From Clostridium sardiniense (GTDB lineage Bacteria > Bacillota > Clostridia > Clostridiales > Clostridiaceae): DNA of 64,000 bases. Shown piece after piece: positions 1 to 8,618 of the stretch (positions within the stretch are counted from its first letter, which is position 1; every line of letters begins with the position of its first letter). The notes beneath the pieces were generated by a model. That model had not been told where the DNA came from. It searched no databases and saw only the letters and a list, made by a program, of their open reading frames with translations. The position numbers and the translations under genes were made by a program. The stretch lies in assembly GCF_016907995.1 (NCBI RefSeq), contig NZ_JAFBDA010000006.1, positions 62,001 through 126,000 of the forward strand, in the 5' to 3' direction.

Positions 1-384
1 GAAGCTAGTCAGGAAGAAGTAGATGAAGCAGTAAAAGGGCTACAAGCAGCTTTAGATAGCTTAGAATTAGTACAAGATGATAATAATAATGGAAATGATG
101 ACCCTGGAAATAATGCAGATCCAACACCAGATCCAGAAAAGCCAGTTGACCCAGAAGATCCAGGTGATGGAGATAACATAGATAAACCATCTGGTGATGA
201 TAATGGAAATGATGTAGATAAGCCATCAAATAGTAAACCAAATGATCAAAATAAACCAGGAAATAATCAAGGTGCAAATGATAATATTCCAGCAACAGGC
301 GGAGCAGTACAAACAGGAATATTATTAGCAGGAATTATATCAGCACTTGGTGGATTAACAATGTTAAAGAAAAAAGAAAAATAA
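1..384 (+). CDS. C-terminal end of a sortase-anchored surface protein (FIVAR, Pro/Asp/Asn-rich spacer, LPXTG-like signal)
   Basis: The gene is cut by the window edge; only the last 127 codons are present. The first ~22 residues end a FIVAR-type helical repeat (EEVDEAVKGLQAALDSLEL). They are followed by about 75 residues rich in Asp, Asn, Pro and Gly, a typical wall-spanning spacer. The end has the three parts of a sorting signal: IPATGG (an LPXTG variant), a hydrophobic stretch of about 20 residues, and the charged tail KKKEK. In this family sortase cuts between T and G and links the protein to peptidoglycan. The enzymatic part lies upstream of the window, so the function is unknown; FIVAR-LPXTG tails are common in clostridial glycosidases. 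Confidence 0.9.
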   Translation, partial: EASQEEVDEAVKGLQAALDSLELVQDDNNNGNDDPGNNADPTPDPEKPVDPEDPGDGDNIDKPSGDDNGNDVDKPSNSKPNDQNKPGNNQGANDNIPATGGAVQTGILLAGIISALGGLTMLKKKEK

Positions 385-408
385 AGAAATCTTAAAATGT
401 AAATATGA

Positions 409-446
409 CAGTAGTAGGATTTAAGCAAAATCCTACTACTGTTTTT
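409..446 (+). terminator. Intrinsic terminator after the surface-protein gene
   Basis: A 13-bp stem (CAGTAGTAGGATT paired with AATCCTACTACTG) with a short loop is followed by a T-run. It begins 24 bases after the stop codon. Confidence 0.9.
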
Positions 447-571
447 GCTATCACAAACTTCTATTTTGTGAGCAACTATCTTTTTCATAAGCTTGTTTAA
501 GTGCAGCTATTTTTATATATAAATTAAACGTAGTTACAAAATTTAAAATTATTTCCTTAAAATATAAAGAA

Positions 572-651
572 GGAGCTATCGCTCGTGGGTTTTATCCGCT
601 AATGCGCAGTCCCTTTATGACGATATAATAATTAAAGATATAGAATATCGT
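572..651 (+). ncRNA. Candidate structured RNA or intergenic repeat element, GC-rich
   Basis: Bases 572-613 are 57% GC (24 of 42) inside very AT-rich DNA. They can fold as GAGC/GCTC (573-576 with 581-584) and as GGG/CCC (587-589 with 611-613) enclosing CGC/GCG (597-599 with 604-606). A further dyad ACGATAT/ATATCGT lies at 620-626 and 645-651, and a strong terminator follows at once. No convincing ORF covers it: one plus-strand frame is open for about 20 codons, but it has no start with a ribosome site. It could be a small RNA, a dispersed repeat or the remnant of a gene. Nothing else was seen between 447 and 848 apart from the terminator at 655-690. Confidence 0.3.
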
Positions 652-654
652 ATT

Positions 655-690
655 AAAAAAACTGCTCGATTAAAACTTGAGCAGTTTTTT
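655..690. terminator. Bidirectional intrinsic terminator
   Basis: ACTGCTC (661-667) pairs with GAGCAGT (679-685), flanked by an A-run and a T-run, so it works on both strands. On the minus strand it would end transcription of the gene at 849-1313. On the plus strand it would end a transcript covering the GC-rich element. Confidence 0.85.
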
Positions 691-848
691 ATATTAGAAG
701 TTATATAATATTATTAAGTTGTAATATTATTATATTGTTTGTATTAATAATTCTATTGTTATTTTTATTATGAATACAACATAACTGAGCCAATTACTAT
801 GTTTATAGCATTCACTTCACGGATTTCACATTGTCATATGATCTGTTT

Positions 849-1313
849 CTAGAACTTTGATTTATCGTAGTTGTAAGGGATACTTGTGCCCACAACTACA
901 TCTTCAATCTTTTCAATAATCAGCCAGTCATCCATGTTTCCTTGATGATCGAAATCTAGTGGTTGGATTTCTTTCACATCAGAAAACTCCACTAAACAAA
1001 GACACTTTTTATGCCAACGTGTTTTTTGCTTTTCAGAAAGATTCAATTTAGACTGATTTTCTTCTAAGATTTTTGTTATTTCATCCTCTGAAAGTTTTAC
1101 ATAATTTTGTACATTACTTACAGTGGCAGAAGTAGTAATCTTAGCACTTCCTTTTTCCATAAAGTAAAGAGTTTCTCCATCAAAAACACGGCTATGAGGT
1201 ATTTTTCTTCCTGCTGCACCTCTTACAACCATTATTTTTGTACCTGCTAATACTTTATCTAGAACTTTCTGGCCTTTTTTACCAGTATTATCGCAATAAA
1301 CTAAATGTACCAC
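849..1313 (-). CDS. Small PUA/ASCH-like protein of unknown function
   Basis: 154 aa with no signal peptide or membrane segment. The layout resembles ASCH/PUA-like RNA- or nucleotide-binding domains: an N-terminal strand followed by a basic, glycine-containing segment (KIMVVRGAAGRKIPHSR), then a helical insert, and a C-terminal strand (KKCLCLVEFSDVKEI). This assignment is by general resemblance only. The start is GTG at 1313, preceded by GAGAGGGG at a spacing of 9; a nearby ATG is out of frame. The gene stands alone, and its coding sequence looks less AT-rich than its neighbours, which would fit acquisition by transfer. Function is not known. Confidence 0.65.
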   Translation of the reverse strand: MVHLVYCDNTGKKGQKVLDKVLAGTKIMVVRGAAGRKIPHSRVFDGETLYFMEKGSAKITTSATVSNVQNYVKLSEDEITKILEENQSKLNLSEKQKTRWHKKCLCLVEFSDVKEIQPLDFDHQGNMDDWLIIEKIEDVVVGTSIPYNYDKSKF

Positions 1314-1694
1314 AACACATTACCCCTCTCATTAAAATATTATTTTTCTACAAGTTAAATAAAAATTCAATTCATAATAAAATCAATTATTTAAATTATT
1401 TATTAGTCTATATATTGTATTATATATAATTTATGGATAATAAATCCAGAATATGTTTCATAATAATTATATTTACACAAATATAGTTTCTCTTTTCTGT
1501 GAATATTTACAGTTATTTATCTTGAAATTGCTAAGATTTATATTATAGACTTTTTTTCAAAAAGTAATCAATTATCAATATTTATTCAAAATAAAGGTTA
1601 ATACTTAAATAAAATAAAGAGAAAATATAAAAAATTGATATAATATTTATATAGAGTTAAACAAATATATAAGTTTTAAAAAGTAGGGGATAAA
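1314..1694. other. AT-rich intergenic region between divergent genes
   Basis: About 380 bases separate the minus-strand PUA-like gene from the sigma-54 regulator gene. It must hold promoters for both. A TATAAT at 1639-1644 could serve the regulator, but it has no good -35 partner. I see no riboswitch-like structure or gene. Confidence 0.4.
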
Positions 1695-3785
1695 ATGAAA
1701 GAGAGAGTTGTAAAGATAAGACCACAAAAAGGTCTTCATGCAAGAATTATAGCTATGCTTGTACATAAGGCAAATGAATTAAATAAGAAATATGACACAA
1801 AATTATTTATAAGATATAAAGATAGAAAAAGCATATCGGCAACAAGCCTTATGCCGTTAATATTATTAAAGGTAAAAAAGGGAGAAAATATAATAATAGA
1901 AGCTTATGGTGGAGAAGAGAATCAAGCTTTATATGAGCTAGAGGAGTTTTTAAATAGCGATTTTCATATAGACGATGAAGAACAAAAGCAAATAGATAAT
2001 ATAATAGAAGACAACAATATAACATGGGAGCAAGTTATTAAGAGTACAGCAAATGGAATCGTTGTTGTTGATGAAAATGGAAACATAATTATGACTAATT
2101 CTTCAGCTGACAAAATACTAGATATTAGTTATGGTGATGTAGTTGGAAAAGAAATTTCAGAGGTACTTCCAAAATCATTTATACCTGCGGTACTAAAAGA
2201 AAAGAAAGCAAAACTTGGTATAAAGCAATTACGTAATGACAAAATAATATTTAATAATATAACACCGATAATTATAGAAGGAAAATTAAAAGGTGCAGTA
2301 TCAGTATTTGAGGATATTTCAAATTTAGAAAAGATAAAATTAGAACTTTATGAAGTTGAAGAGCTTAAGGAGAGACTTCAACTTATTTTAGAAAATGTTA
2401 ATGATGGAATTTGCTTTGTAAATAAAGAAGGTGTAATAACTTATGTAAATAAAGCTTACTCTAATTTATTTAATGAAAATGAAGAAAATATATTAGGAAA
2501 GAACATAAAAGATTTACCGGGAAATGAAGCTAAAGTAGATGCTTTAGAAAGTGGTAGAGGGATAATTGGGCATATAGATAGAAGAAAAGAAGAGTCTACA
2601 TTAATTGAAAACGTAAACCCAATAATAATAGATAATAAAGTAAGGGGAGCTGTTTCAGTAGTTAAAGAGCTTTCGGAGGTTCAAGTTTTATGGCAGATGC
2701 TAAATGAATTATCTGATAAAGAAAATTATCTAGAAGAAGAACTACTTAGAACTAAAGATAATGAAGATTTTCATAAATTTATAGGTAAAAGTGGAAAGAC
2801 AATAGACGTATTAGCTATAGCTAAGAAGGCTGCTAAAGGAAATGCTACAGTTTTAATTAGAGGGGAAAGTGGAACAGGAAAAGAGATTATAGCAGAAGGA
2901 ATTCATTTTTCATCTAATAATGCTAAAGGTCCATTTGTTAGAGTAAATTGTGCAGCTATACCATCAAATCTTCTAGAGAGTGAATTATTTGGACATGAAA
3001 AAGGATCATTTACTGGTGCGATAAAAAGAAAGCTTGGAAAGTTTGAGCTTGCAAATAACGGAACCATTTTCTTAGATGAAATTGGCGAAATGGAAAAGAA
3101 TATGCAGGCAAAGATTTTAAGAGTACTTCAAGAGAAAGAATTTACCAGAGTTGGTGGAGATGAAGTAATTAAAATAAATGTTAGAATTATAACTGCAACT
3201 CATAGAAATTTAGAGGAAATGGTTAGGGACGGAGATTTTAGAGAAGATTTATATTATAGATTAAATGTTATACCAATACATATACCTCCATTAAGAAATA
3301 GAAAACAGGACTTGGCATTTTTAATAGGACATTTTATAGAAAAGATAAGTAAAGATATAAATAAAAGAATAACAGGAGTTAACAATGAAGCTATGGAAGC
3401 ATTTTTAAATTATTCATGGCCTGGAAATGTTAGAGAACTTGAAAATATTTTAGAGAGAGTGATAACACTTACTGATAAAAACTATATAGATTATGAAGAT
3501 TTACCTCTGTACTTAAAAAGCACAAAAGAATCTCAGAGAAAAGATGATAAATTTAAAGATGTAAGTAGTATAAGCAAAGATTATATAGAAGAATTAATAT
3601 TAGAGAATGATGATGTTATGCCAATGAAAGAGTATGAGAAATTAATAATAGAAAAAGCATTAAGAAAATATGGTAGTTTTAATGCTGCCGGAAAAGCATT
3701 AGGATTAACTCATAAAACAGTAGCAGCAAAAGCAAGACAGTATGGAATAGAAAAAAGAGTTGATTGGGAAATAATATCAAGGTAA
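1695..3785 (+). CDS. Sigma-54-dependent transcriptional activator with N-terminal HPr domain and two PAS domains
   Basis: 696 aa. Residues 1-85 are HPr-like, with the phospho-histidine in the GLHAR motif (H15). Two PAS domains follow (about 108-200 and 225-330). The AAA+ sigma-54 interaction domain (about 365-600) has Walker A GESGTGKE at 390-397, GSFTGA (the GAFTGA loop that contacts sigma-54) at 437-442, and Walker B FLDEIGE around D461-E462. A Fis-type helix-turn-helix ends the protein (about 655-690). Start ATG follows GTAGGGGAT. It lies directly upstream of dhaKLM, whose promoter has -24/-12 elements, so it is probably their activator. Family knowledge: such proteins drive open-complex formation by ATP hydrolysis. 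Inference: HPr-domain phosphorylation by the PTS could tune activity. Confidence 0.93.
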   Translation: MKERVVKIRPQKGLHARIIAMLVHKANELNKKYDTKLFIRYKDRKSISATSLMPLILLKVKKGENIIIEAYGGEENQALYELEEFLNSDFHIDDEEQKQIDNIIEDNNITWEQVIKSTANGIVVVDENGNIIMTNSSADKILDISYGDVVGKEISEVLPKSFIPAVLKEKKAKLGIKQLRNDKIIFNNITPIIIEGKLKGAVSVFEDISNLEKIKLELYEVEELKERLQLILENVNDGICFVNKEGVITYVNKAYSNLFNENEENILGKNIKDLPGNEAKVDALESGRGIIGHIDRRKEESTLIENVNPIIIDNKVRGAVSVVKELSEVQVLWQMLNELSDKENYLEEELLRTKDNEDFHKFIGKSGKTIDVLAIAKKAAKGNATVLIRGESGTGKEIIAEGIHFSSNNAKGPFVRVNCAAIPSNLLESELFGHEKGSFTGAIKRKLGKFELANNGTIFLDEIGEMEKNMQAKILRVLQEKEFTRVGGDEVIKINVRIITATHRNLEEMVRDGDFREDLYYRLNVIPIHIPPLRNRKQDLAFLIGHFIEKISKDINKRITGVNNEAMEAFLNYSWPGNVRELENILERVITLTDKNYIDYEDLPLYLKSTKESQRKDDKFKDVSSISKDYIEELILENDDVMPMKEYEKLIIEKALRKYGSFNAAGKALGLTHKTVAAKARQYGIEKRVDWEIISR

Positions 3786-3828
3786 AAAATATCATATTGA
3801 TACTTTTTACCAAGGGTATATAAGTTTT

Positions 3829-3866
3829 AAAGAAGAGATGGTTTACATACATCTCTTCTTTTATTT
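3829..3866 (+). terminator. Terminator after the sigma-54 regulator gene
   Basis: An 11-bp stem (AAGAAGAGATG with CATCTCTTCTT) is followed by a T-rich tract. It separates the regulator from the dha operon. Confidence 0.85.
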
Positions 3867-3934
3867 TACTAAAAGCTTAAGAAATGAGGCTTTGAAGCTA
3901 TATTAACTAAAGATCTATTTAATAATTATTAGTT

Positions 3935-3952
3935 TTGGCATAATAAATGCTA
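3935..3952 (+). promoter_or_regulatory. Sigma-54 (-24/-12) promoter for dhaKLM
   Basis: TTGGCAT at the -24 position and ATGCT at the -12 position, with exactly 12 bases from GG to GC, as required by RpoN. It lies about 60 bases before dhaK and downstream of a sigma-54 activator gene. No clear activator binding dyad was identified upstream; AGCTT/AAGCT arms near 3873-3900 are a weak candidate. Confidence 0.8.
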
Positions 3953-4006
3953 TTAATATAGTCATAAATATAAAAGATAATAACTATAAAGGGGAGTTTT
4001 ATAATT

Positions 4007-5005
4007 ATGAAGAAGTTAATAAATAATCCAGATAATGTTTTAGAAGATATGCTACAAGGAATGCTTTATGCACATGAAGATTATTTAAAGAGAGTTGATG
4101 GATTTGATGTATTAGTAAGAAAAAATCCTAAAAGCGAAGGTAAAGTTGCCTTAGTAAGTGGTGGTGGAAGTGGACATGAACCAGCACATGCAGGGTATGT
4201 AGGTGAAGGAATGTTAGATGCAGCTGTATGTGGTGCTGTATTTACATCACCAACTCCAGATCAAGTATATGAAGCTATAAAAGCAGTAGATAATGGATCA
4301 GGAGTGCTTCTTATAATAAAAAATTATACTGGAGACATAATGAATTTTGAAATGGCACAAGATATGGCTGATATGGAAGGTATAAATGTTAAAGCTGTTG
4401 TTGTAAATGATGATGTAGCAGTGGAAGATAGTCTTTATACAGCTGGAAGAAGAGGTATTGCAGGTACAGTATTTGTTCATAAGATAGCAGGAGCGAAAGC
4501 AGAAGAAGGAGCATCATTAGAAGAGGTCAAAAATGTAGCTGAAAAGGTAATTAATAATGTTAGAAGTATGGGAATGGCATTAACATCATGTATAGTTCCT
4601 GCGGCAGGAAAAGCTAATTTTACATTAGCAGAAGATGAAATTGAAATAGGAATGGGTATACATGGGGAGCCAGGAACTCATAGAGAAAAAATTTCTACAG
4701 CAGATAATATAGCAGAACAATTGGTAAATAAAATATTAAATGATATTACTATAGAAAATGGTGATGAAGTTGCAGTTATGGTGAATGGACTTTCAGGTAC
4801 ACCACTTATGGAGCTTTATATAGTAAATAAAAAGGTTCAAGAAATATTAGAAGAAAAGGGAATAAAGGTTCATAAAACTTTTGTTGGAGAGTATATGACT
4901 TCACTAGAAATGGCGGGCTGTTCAGTATCAATATTGAAGCTTGACGATGAACTTAAAGGATTGTTAGGTGAAAAAGCTGATACACCAGCATTTAAAGTAT
5001 TTTAA
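4007..5005 (+). CDS. dhaK: PEP-dependent dihydroxyacetone kinase, DhaK subunit
   Basis: 332 aa, normal for DhaK. It binds dihydroxyacetone covalently through a histidine; here this is H219 in GIHGEPG. The GGGSGHEPAH motif near the N terminus supplies a second active-site histidine (H57). The phosphoryl donor is ADP-bound DhaL, recharged by DhaM from the PTS. Ribosome site GGGGAG precedes the ATG. It is first in the dhaK-dhaL-dhaM operon behind a sigma-54 promoter. The enzyme is cytoplasmic and feeds dihydroxyacetone phosphate into glycolysis. No glycerol dehydrogenase or glycerol dehydratase is adjacent. Confidence 0.97.
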   Translation: MKKLINNPDNVLEDMLQGMLYAHEDYLKRVDGFDVLVRKNPKSEGKVALVSGGGSGHEPAHAGYVGEGMLDAAVCGAVFTSPTPDQVYEAIKAVDNGSGVLLIIKNYTGDIMNFEMAQDMADMEGINVKAVVVNDDVAVEDSLYTAGRRGIAGTVFVHKIAGAKAEEGASLEEVKNVAEKVINNVRSMGMALTSCIVPAAGKANFTLAEDEIEIGMGIHGEPGTHREKISTADNIAEQLVNKILNDITIENGDEVAVMVNGLSGTPLMELYIVNKKVQEILEEKGIKVHKTFVGEYMTSLEMAGCSVSILKLDDELKGLLGEKADTPAFKVF

Positions 5006-5044
5006 TATAGTTAAATTTAATTAATTATTTATGGAGGAATAACA

Positions 5045-5665
5045 ATGGATGGAAAAAGAGTTATAGAAGTAATAAATAAAATAAACGTAAAGATGAATGA
5101 TAATAAGGAATATCTTACAGAACTTGATGCAGCTATAGGTGATGGTGATCATGGGCTAAATATGAGCAAAGGGTTTAATGCAGTTGTAGATAAGTTAAAG
5201 GATGATGAGGGAGAAAATATAGGAAATATATTAAAGAAATCAGGAATGGCTTTAGTATCAAATGTAGGTGGAGCATCAGGACCTCTTTATGGAACAGCTT
5301 TCATGAAGGGAGCTATGGAGGTAAATGGTAAGAGGGATATTAATATAAATGACTTCTTAAATGTATTAAAAGCAGGACTTCAAGGGATAAAGCAAAGAGG
5401 TAAAGCTGTTTATGGAGAAAAGACAATGATAGATGCATTAGAACCTGCCATAAAAGCCATGGAAGAGTCAATAAATAATGGAGATGACCCAAAAATAGTT
5501 TTAAAAAATGGAAAAGATGCTGCAGAAGAAGGAGTTAACTATACAAAAACAATAAAAGCAACAAAAGGTAGAGCTAGTTATTTAGGTGATAGAAGTATAG
5601 GACATCAAGATGCAGGAGCTACATCTTGTCTTTATATATTAGAAACTATATACGAAGAAATATAG
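5045..5665 (+). CDS. dhaL: Dihydroxyacetone kinase, ADP-binding DhaL subunit
   Basis: 206 aa, the usual DhaL length. The AAIGDGDHG motif near residue 30 provides the aspartates that hold the magnesium ions and ADP; GGASGPLYG is the conserved glycine-rich segment. DhaL keeps ADP as a bound cofactor, which is rephosphorylated by DhaM and passes phosphate to dihydroxyacetone on DhaK. It starts 39 bases after dhaK, with GGAGG ahead of the ATG. Confidence 0.97.
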   Translation: MDGKRVIEVINKINVKMNDNKEYLTELDAAIGDGDHGLNMSKGFNAVVDKLKDDEGENIGNILKKSGMALVSNVGGASGPLYGTAFMKGAMEVNGKRDININDFLNVLKAGLQGIKQRGKAVYGEKTMIDALEPAIKAMEESINNGDDPKIVLKNGKDAAEEGVNYTKTIKATKGRASYLGDRSIGHQDAGATSCLYILETIYEEI

Positions 5666-5692
5666 AGAAAAAGTAATAAAGGAGAAATATAT

Positions 5693-6085
5693 ATGGTAGG
5701 AATAGTTGTAATATCACATAGTGAAAAAATAGCAGAAGGATTAGTAGAAATGGCTCTTCAAATGGCACCAAACGCTCCAATTATAGCAGCTGGAGGAACA
5801 AATGATGGCAGAATTGGTACTGATATAGAAAAAATATCTGAAGCTATAAAAAGTGTTTATTCAAATGATGGAGTAGTAATTCTTTTCGATCTTGGAAGTG
5901 CATATATGAATGCAGAGATGGCAATAGATTTCTTAGAGGATGATATAGATAAAGAAAAAATAGAAATTATAGATTCTGCTCTTGTGGAAGGTGTAATAAC
6001 TGCTTCAGTTGAAAGTAGTATTGGTTCAAGTAGAGAAGGTATAAAGGAAGCGTTAAAACCACTATGCTTAAATAAAATGCCTTGA
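5693..6085 (+). CDS. dhaM: PTS-dependent dihydroxyacetone kinase phosphotransferase subunit DhaM (single EIIA-like domain)
   Basis: 130 aa, an EIIA-mannose-like fold. The phosphorylated histidine is H9 in VVISHSEKIAEG, and AAGGTNDGRIGT follows as in other DhaM proteins. E. coli DhaM also carries HPr and enzyme-I-like domains; this one does not, so it must take phosphate from the general PTS HPr. The HPr-like domain on the neighbouring regulator is a second possible partner. Last gene of the operon, followed by a terminator. Confidence 0.95.
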   Translation: MVGIVVISHSEKIAEGLVEMALQMAPNAPIIAAGGTNDGRIGTDIEKISEAIKSVYSNDGVVILFDLGSAYMNAEMAIDFLEDDIDKEKIEIIDSALVEGVITASVESSIGSSREGIKEALKPLCLNKMP

Positions 6086-6183
6086 TACAAAAAATAAGCT
6101 TTAGAAATATTGAAATAAATAAGGTTTATATAAATATATTTACTATAACAAAAAAATTAAATATATAACATCTTATTCTTAAT

Positions 6184-6216
6184 AAAAACTGTTTAATTTA
6201 ATTAAACAGTTTTTAT
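6184..6216 (+). terminator. Terminator of the dha operon
   Basis: Palindrome AAAAACTGTTTAA/TTAAACAGTTTTT with a T-rich end, about 100 bases after dhaM. Confidence 0.85.
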
Positions 6217-6317
6217 TATTTATTCAGAAAGTTGCAAGATTAAATTCATTATAAGGCTTGACATATTTCATTATACAATTTAAAATTTAATGACGTTCAT
6301 ATAAGGAGAATTTAAAT

Positions 6318-8486
6318 ATGCTAATAGGTAAAGAACATTTAGATGAAGAAAATTACTTAAGATTAACACAAAAAACAATAGAAGAATTACTAGGTAAATA
6401 TACTGATTTAAGTGAAATACAAGACAAAGAAATAGTAAAGCACAGAAAATTTCTTTGGGATAATAGAAGTGAATTAGATGAGATTGAGATAAATGATAAT
6501 TGTAGTCAGGTTGCGTTACAAGAAAAGATGCATTCAAGAAAAATAAATAGAATAAGAACTTTAGAGAGGCAACTTAATTCGCCTTATTTTGCTAGATTAG
6601 ATTTTAGAGAAGATGGGGAAGCTGCTGAAAGTTTTTATATAGGATTATCTAGTATTGAAGATGAAGAAAATTTTGAGTTTCTAGTCTTTGATTGGCGTTC
6701 ACCAGTTTCAGCAATGTTTTATGATTTTGAAATTGGGCCAGCTTTTTATGAAGCACCAGCTAGAAAGGTAACTGGAACAATTGAATTTAATAGACAATTT
6801 AATATAAAAAATGGTGAGATAGTATTTATGCATAACTCAAATGAATCATTGTGTGATGAAGCATTAGGTTCAATGCTTGGAGGAAATGCTACTGATAAGA
6901 TGAAAAATATAGTAGCTACTATACAAAAAGAGCAAAATGATATTATTAGAAATGATGATAGTAAAGTTCTATTTATACAAGGGGCAGCTGGTTCTGGTAA
7001 GACTTCAATAGCACTGCATAGAGCTGCATATATTTTATATAAGCATAGAAAAGAGCTTAAAGCAGATAATATTTTAATATTCAGTCCAAATGAAGTATTT
7101 GCAGACTATATATCTGATGTTTTACCTGAACTTGGTGAGACTAATATACTTCAAACTACTTTTGAAATGTATTCAAAGACATTCCTACCATCTAATTATA
7201 TATATGAAGGTAAGAATGAGCATCTAGATTATATTTATTCACAAAAGGATGATAATGAAGAATTTAGATTAAGAACTATTGGAATGGAATATAAAAACAC
7301 TACAGAATTTATGGAAGTATTAAATAAATTCATTAGAGATATTCCAAGATTATTAATTAAGGTTAAGCCTATAGTTATAGATGGAAAACAAATTCTAAAT
7401 AGAAAAGCTGTAGAAAATACATTCTTAAGAAGATTTGAAAATATCCCATTCTTAAATAGAATAAAAGTTATAAAGGAGAGTATATTCTCACAAGTTGAGA
7501 CTAAGTACTTAGCAAATAATGATGATTTTGAGTACGTAGAGGATAAAAAACAATTTTATGATTATTGCAAAGAACAAGTTGAACTTCAAATAGATGAGAT
7601 GATAAGCACATTAAATAATGTAGCTATATATAAGATGCTTTGGGAAAATATATCTAGATATACAAGTAAAGATGTAGGTGATATTAAAGAACTTACATTA
7701 AGATATATAAATTATGGAGAAGTAAAGTATGAAGATATAACTCCAATTATATATATAAGAGCAGCTATGGAAGGTTTTAGAAATTATAGCCAAGTAAAGC
7801 ATATACTTATTGATGAAGCCCAAGACTACAGTCCATTATTTTATGAAGTGATAAAACAATCATTTAAAGATGCTTCAATTACAATTATGGGAGATCTTAA
7901 TCAAAGAATAGATAAACATTCAAATGTTAAAGATAAAGATGGAATAATAAATATATTCCATAATGTAAAGAAGGCCATTTTAACTAAAAGTTATCGTTCA
8001 ACATTTAATATAACAAGCTTCACAAAGGAATTATTAGATACTCATGAACCTATTGAAGCCATTGAAAGAAAGGGTGAAAATCCTAAAATCCATATCATAA
8101 AAAGTGAATTAGAAACAAGGATATTAGATATCATTAATGAAATGACAGATAAGGGATACAAATCAATAGCTGTAATTTGTAAAAATAAAGCTGAGTCAGA
8201 AGAGTTGTATAGTAGGCTTAAAGAAGTTAATTCTTCTATAAATTTAATTGATGATGATAAGGCTGAATTTAAGACAGGAATTAATATAATACCATCTTAC
8301 TTAGCTAAAGGCTTAGAATTTGATGGAGTTATTGTTGCTTATGGTGAGAATTACTCTGGAGAAAATGACAGAAATTTATTCTATACAGTTTGCACAAGAG
8401 CATTACATGAATTACATGTATTAGCTAGTAAAGATATAGTTGATATCTTACCTAAGGACAAGAGTCTATATACATTAGTTAAGTAA
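6318..8486 (+). CDS. helD: HelD-like UvrD/Rep-family ATPase (RNA polymerase recycling factor)
   Basis: 722 aa, cytoplasmic. Superfamily 1 helicase motifs are present: Walker A GAAGSGKT (222-229), motif II LIDEAQDYS, motif III MGDLNQ, motif IV SYRST, and a C-terminal GLEFDGVIV with CTRALHELH (motif VI). The N-terminal ~200 residues form the coiled-coil arm found in HelD rather than in PcrA or RecB. In Bacillus subtilis HelD binds RNA polymerase and releases it from stalled complexes. Start ATG follows AAGGAG. It is monocistronic, with terminators on both sides. Confidence 0.9.
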   Translation: MLIGKEHLDEENYLRLTQKTIEELLGKYTDLSEIQDKEIVKHRKFLWDNRSELDEIEINDNCSQVALQEKMHSRKINRIRTLERQLNSPYFARLDFREDGEAAESFYIGLSSIEDEENFEFLVFDWRSPVSAMFYDFEIGPAFYEAPARKVTGTIEFNRQFNIKNGEIVFMHNSNESLCDEALGSMLGGNATDKMKNIVATIQKEQNDIIRNDDSKVLFIQGAAGSGKTSIALHRAAYILYKHRKELKADNILIFSPNEVFADYISDVLPELGETNILQTTFEMYSKTFLPSNYIYEGKNEHLDYIYSQKDDNEEFRLRTIGMEYKNTTEFMEVLNKFIRDIPRLLIKVKPIVIDGKQILNRKAVENTFLRRFENIPFLNRIKVIKESIFSQVETKYLANNDDFEYVEDKKQFYDYCKEQVELQIDEMISTLNNVAIYKMLWENISRYTSKDVGDIKELTLRYINYGEVKYEDITPIIYIRAAMEGFRNYSQVKHILIDEAQDYSPLFYEVIKQSFKDASITIMGDLNQRIDKHSNVKDKDGIINIFHNVKKAILTKSYRSTFNITSFTKELLDTHEPIEAIERKGENPKIHIIKSELETRILDIINEMTDKGYKSIAVICKNKAESEELYSRLKEVNSSINLIDDDKAEFKTGINIIPSYLAKGLEFDGVIVAYGENYSGENDRNLFYTVCTRALHELHVLASKDIVDILPKDKSLYTLVK

Positions 8487-8516
8487 TGAATTTATAAATG
8501 AATAAGATAAAATTAT

Positions 8517-8556
8517 AAAAAGCAACTAGCATATTAATATGATAGTTGCTTTTTTG
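8517..8556 (+). terminator. Terminator after helD
   Basis: AAAAAGCAACTA pairs with TAGTTGCTTTTTT. Confidence 0.9.
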
Positions 8557-8618
8557 TATATATTAAATATTAACTTGAAATATATGGTAAAATATAATTT
8601 GAAGAGAGGGGGAGATTT

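Noticed and set aside
5..295. 96-codon open frame on the minus strand opposite the surface-protein tail
   Set aside because: Low-complexity His/Leu/Tyr product that mirrors the Asp/Asn/Pro-rich spacer of the real gene; no ribosome site.
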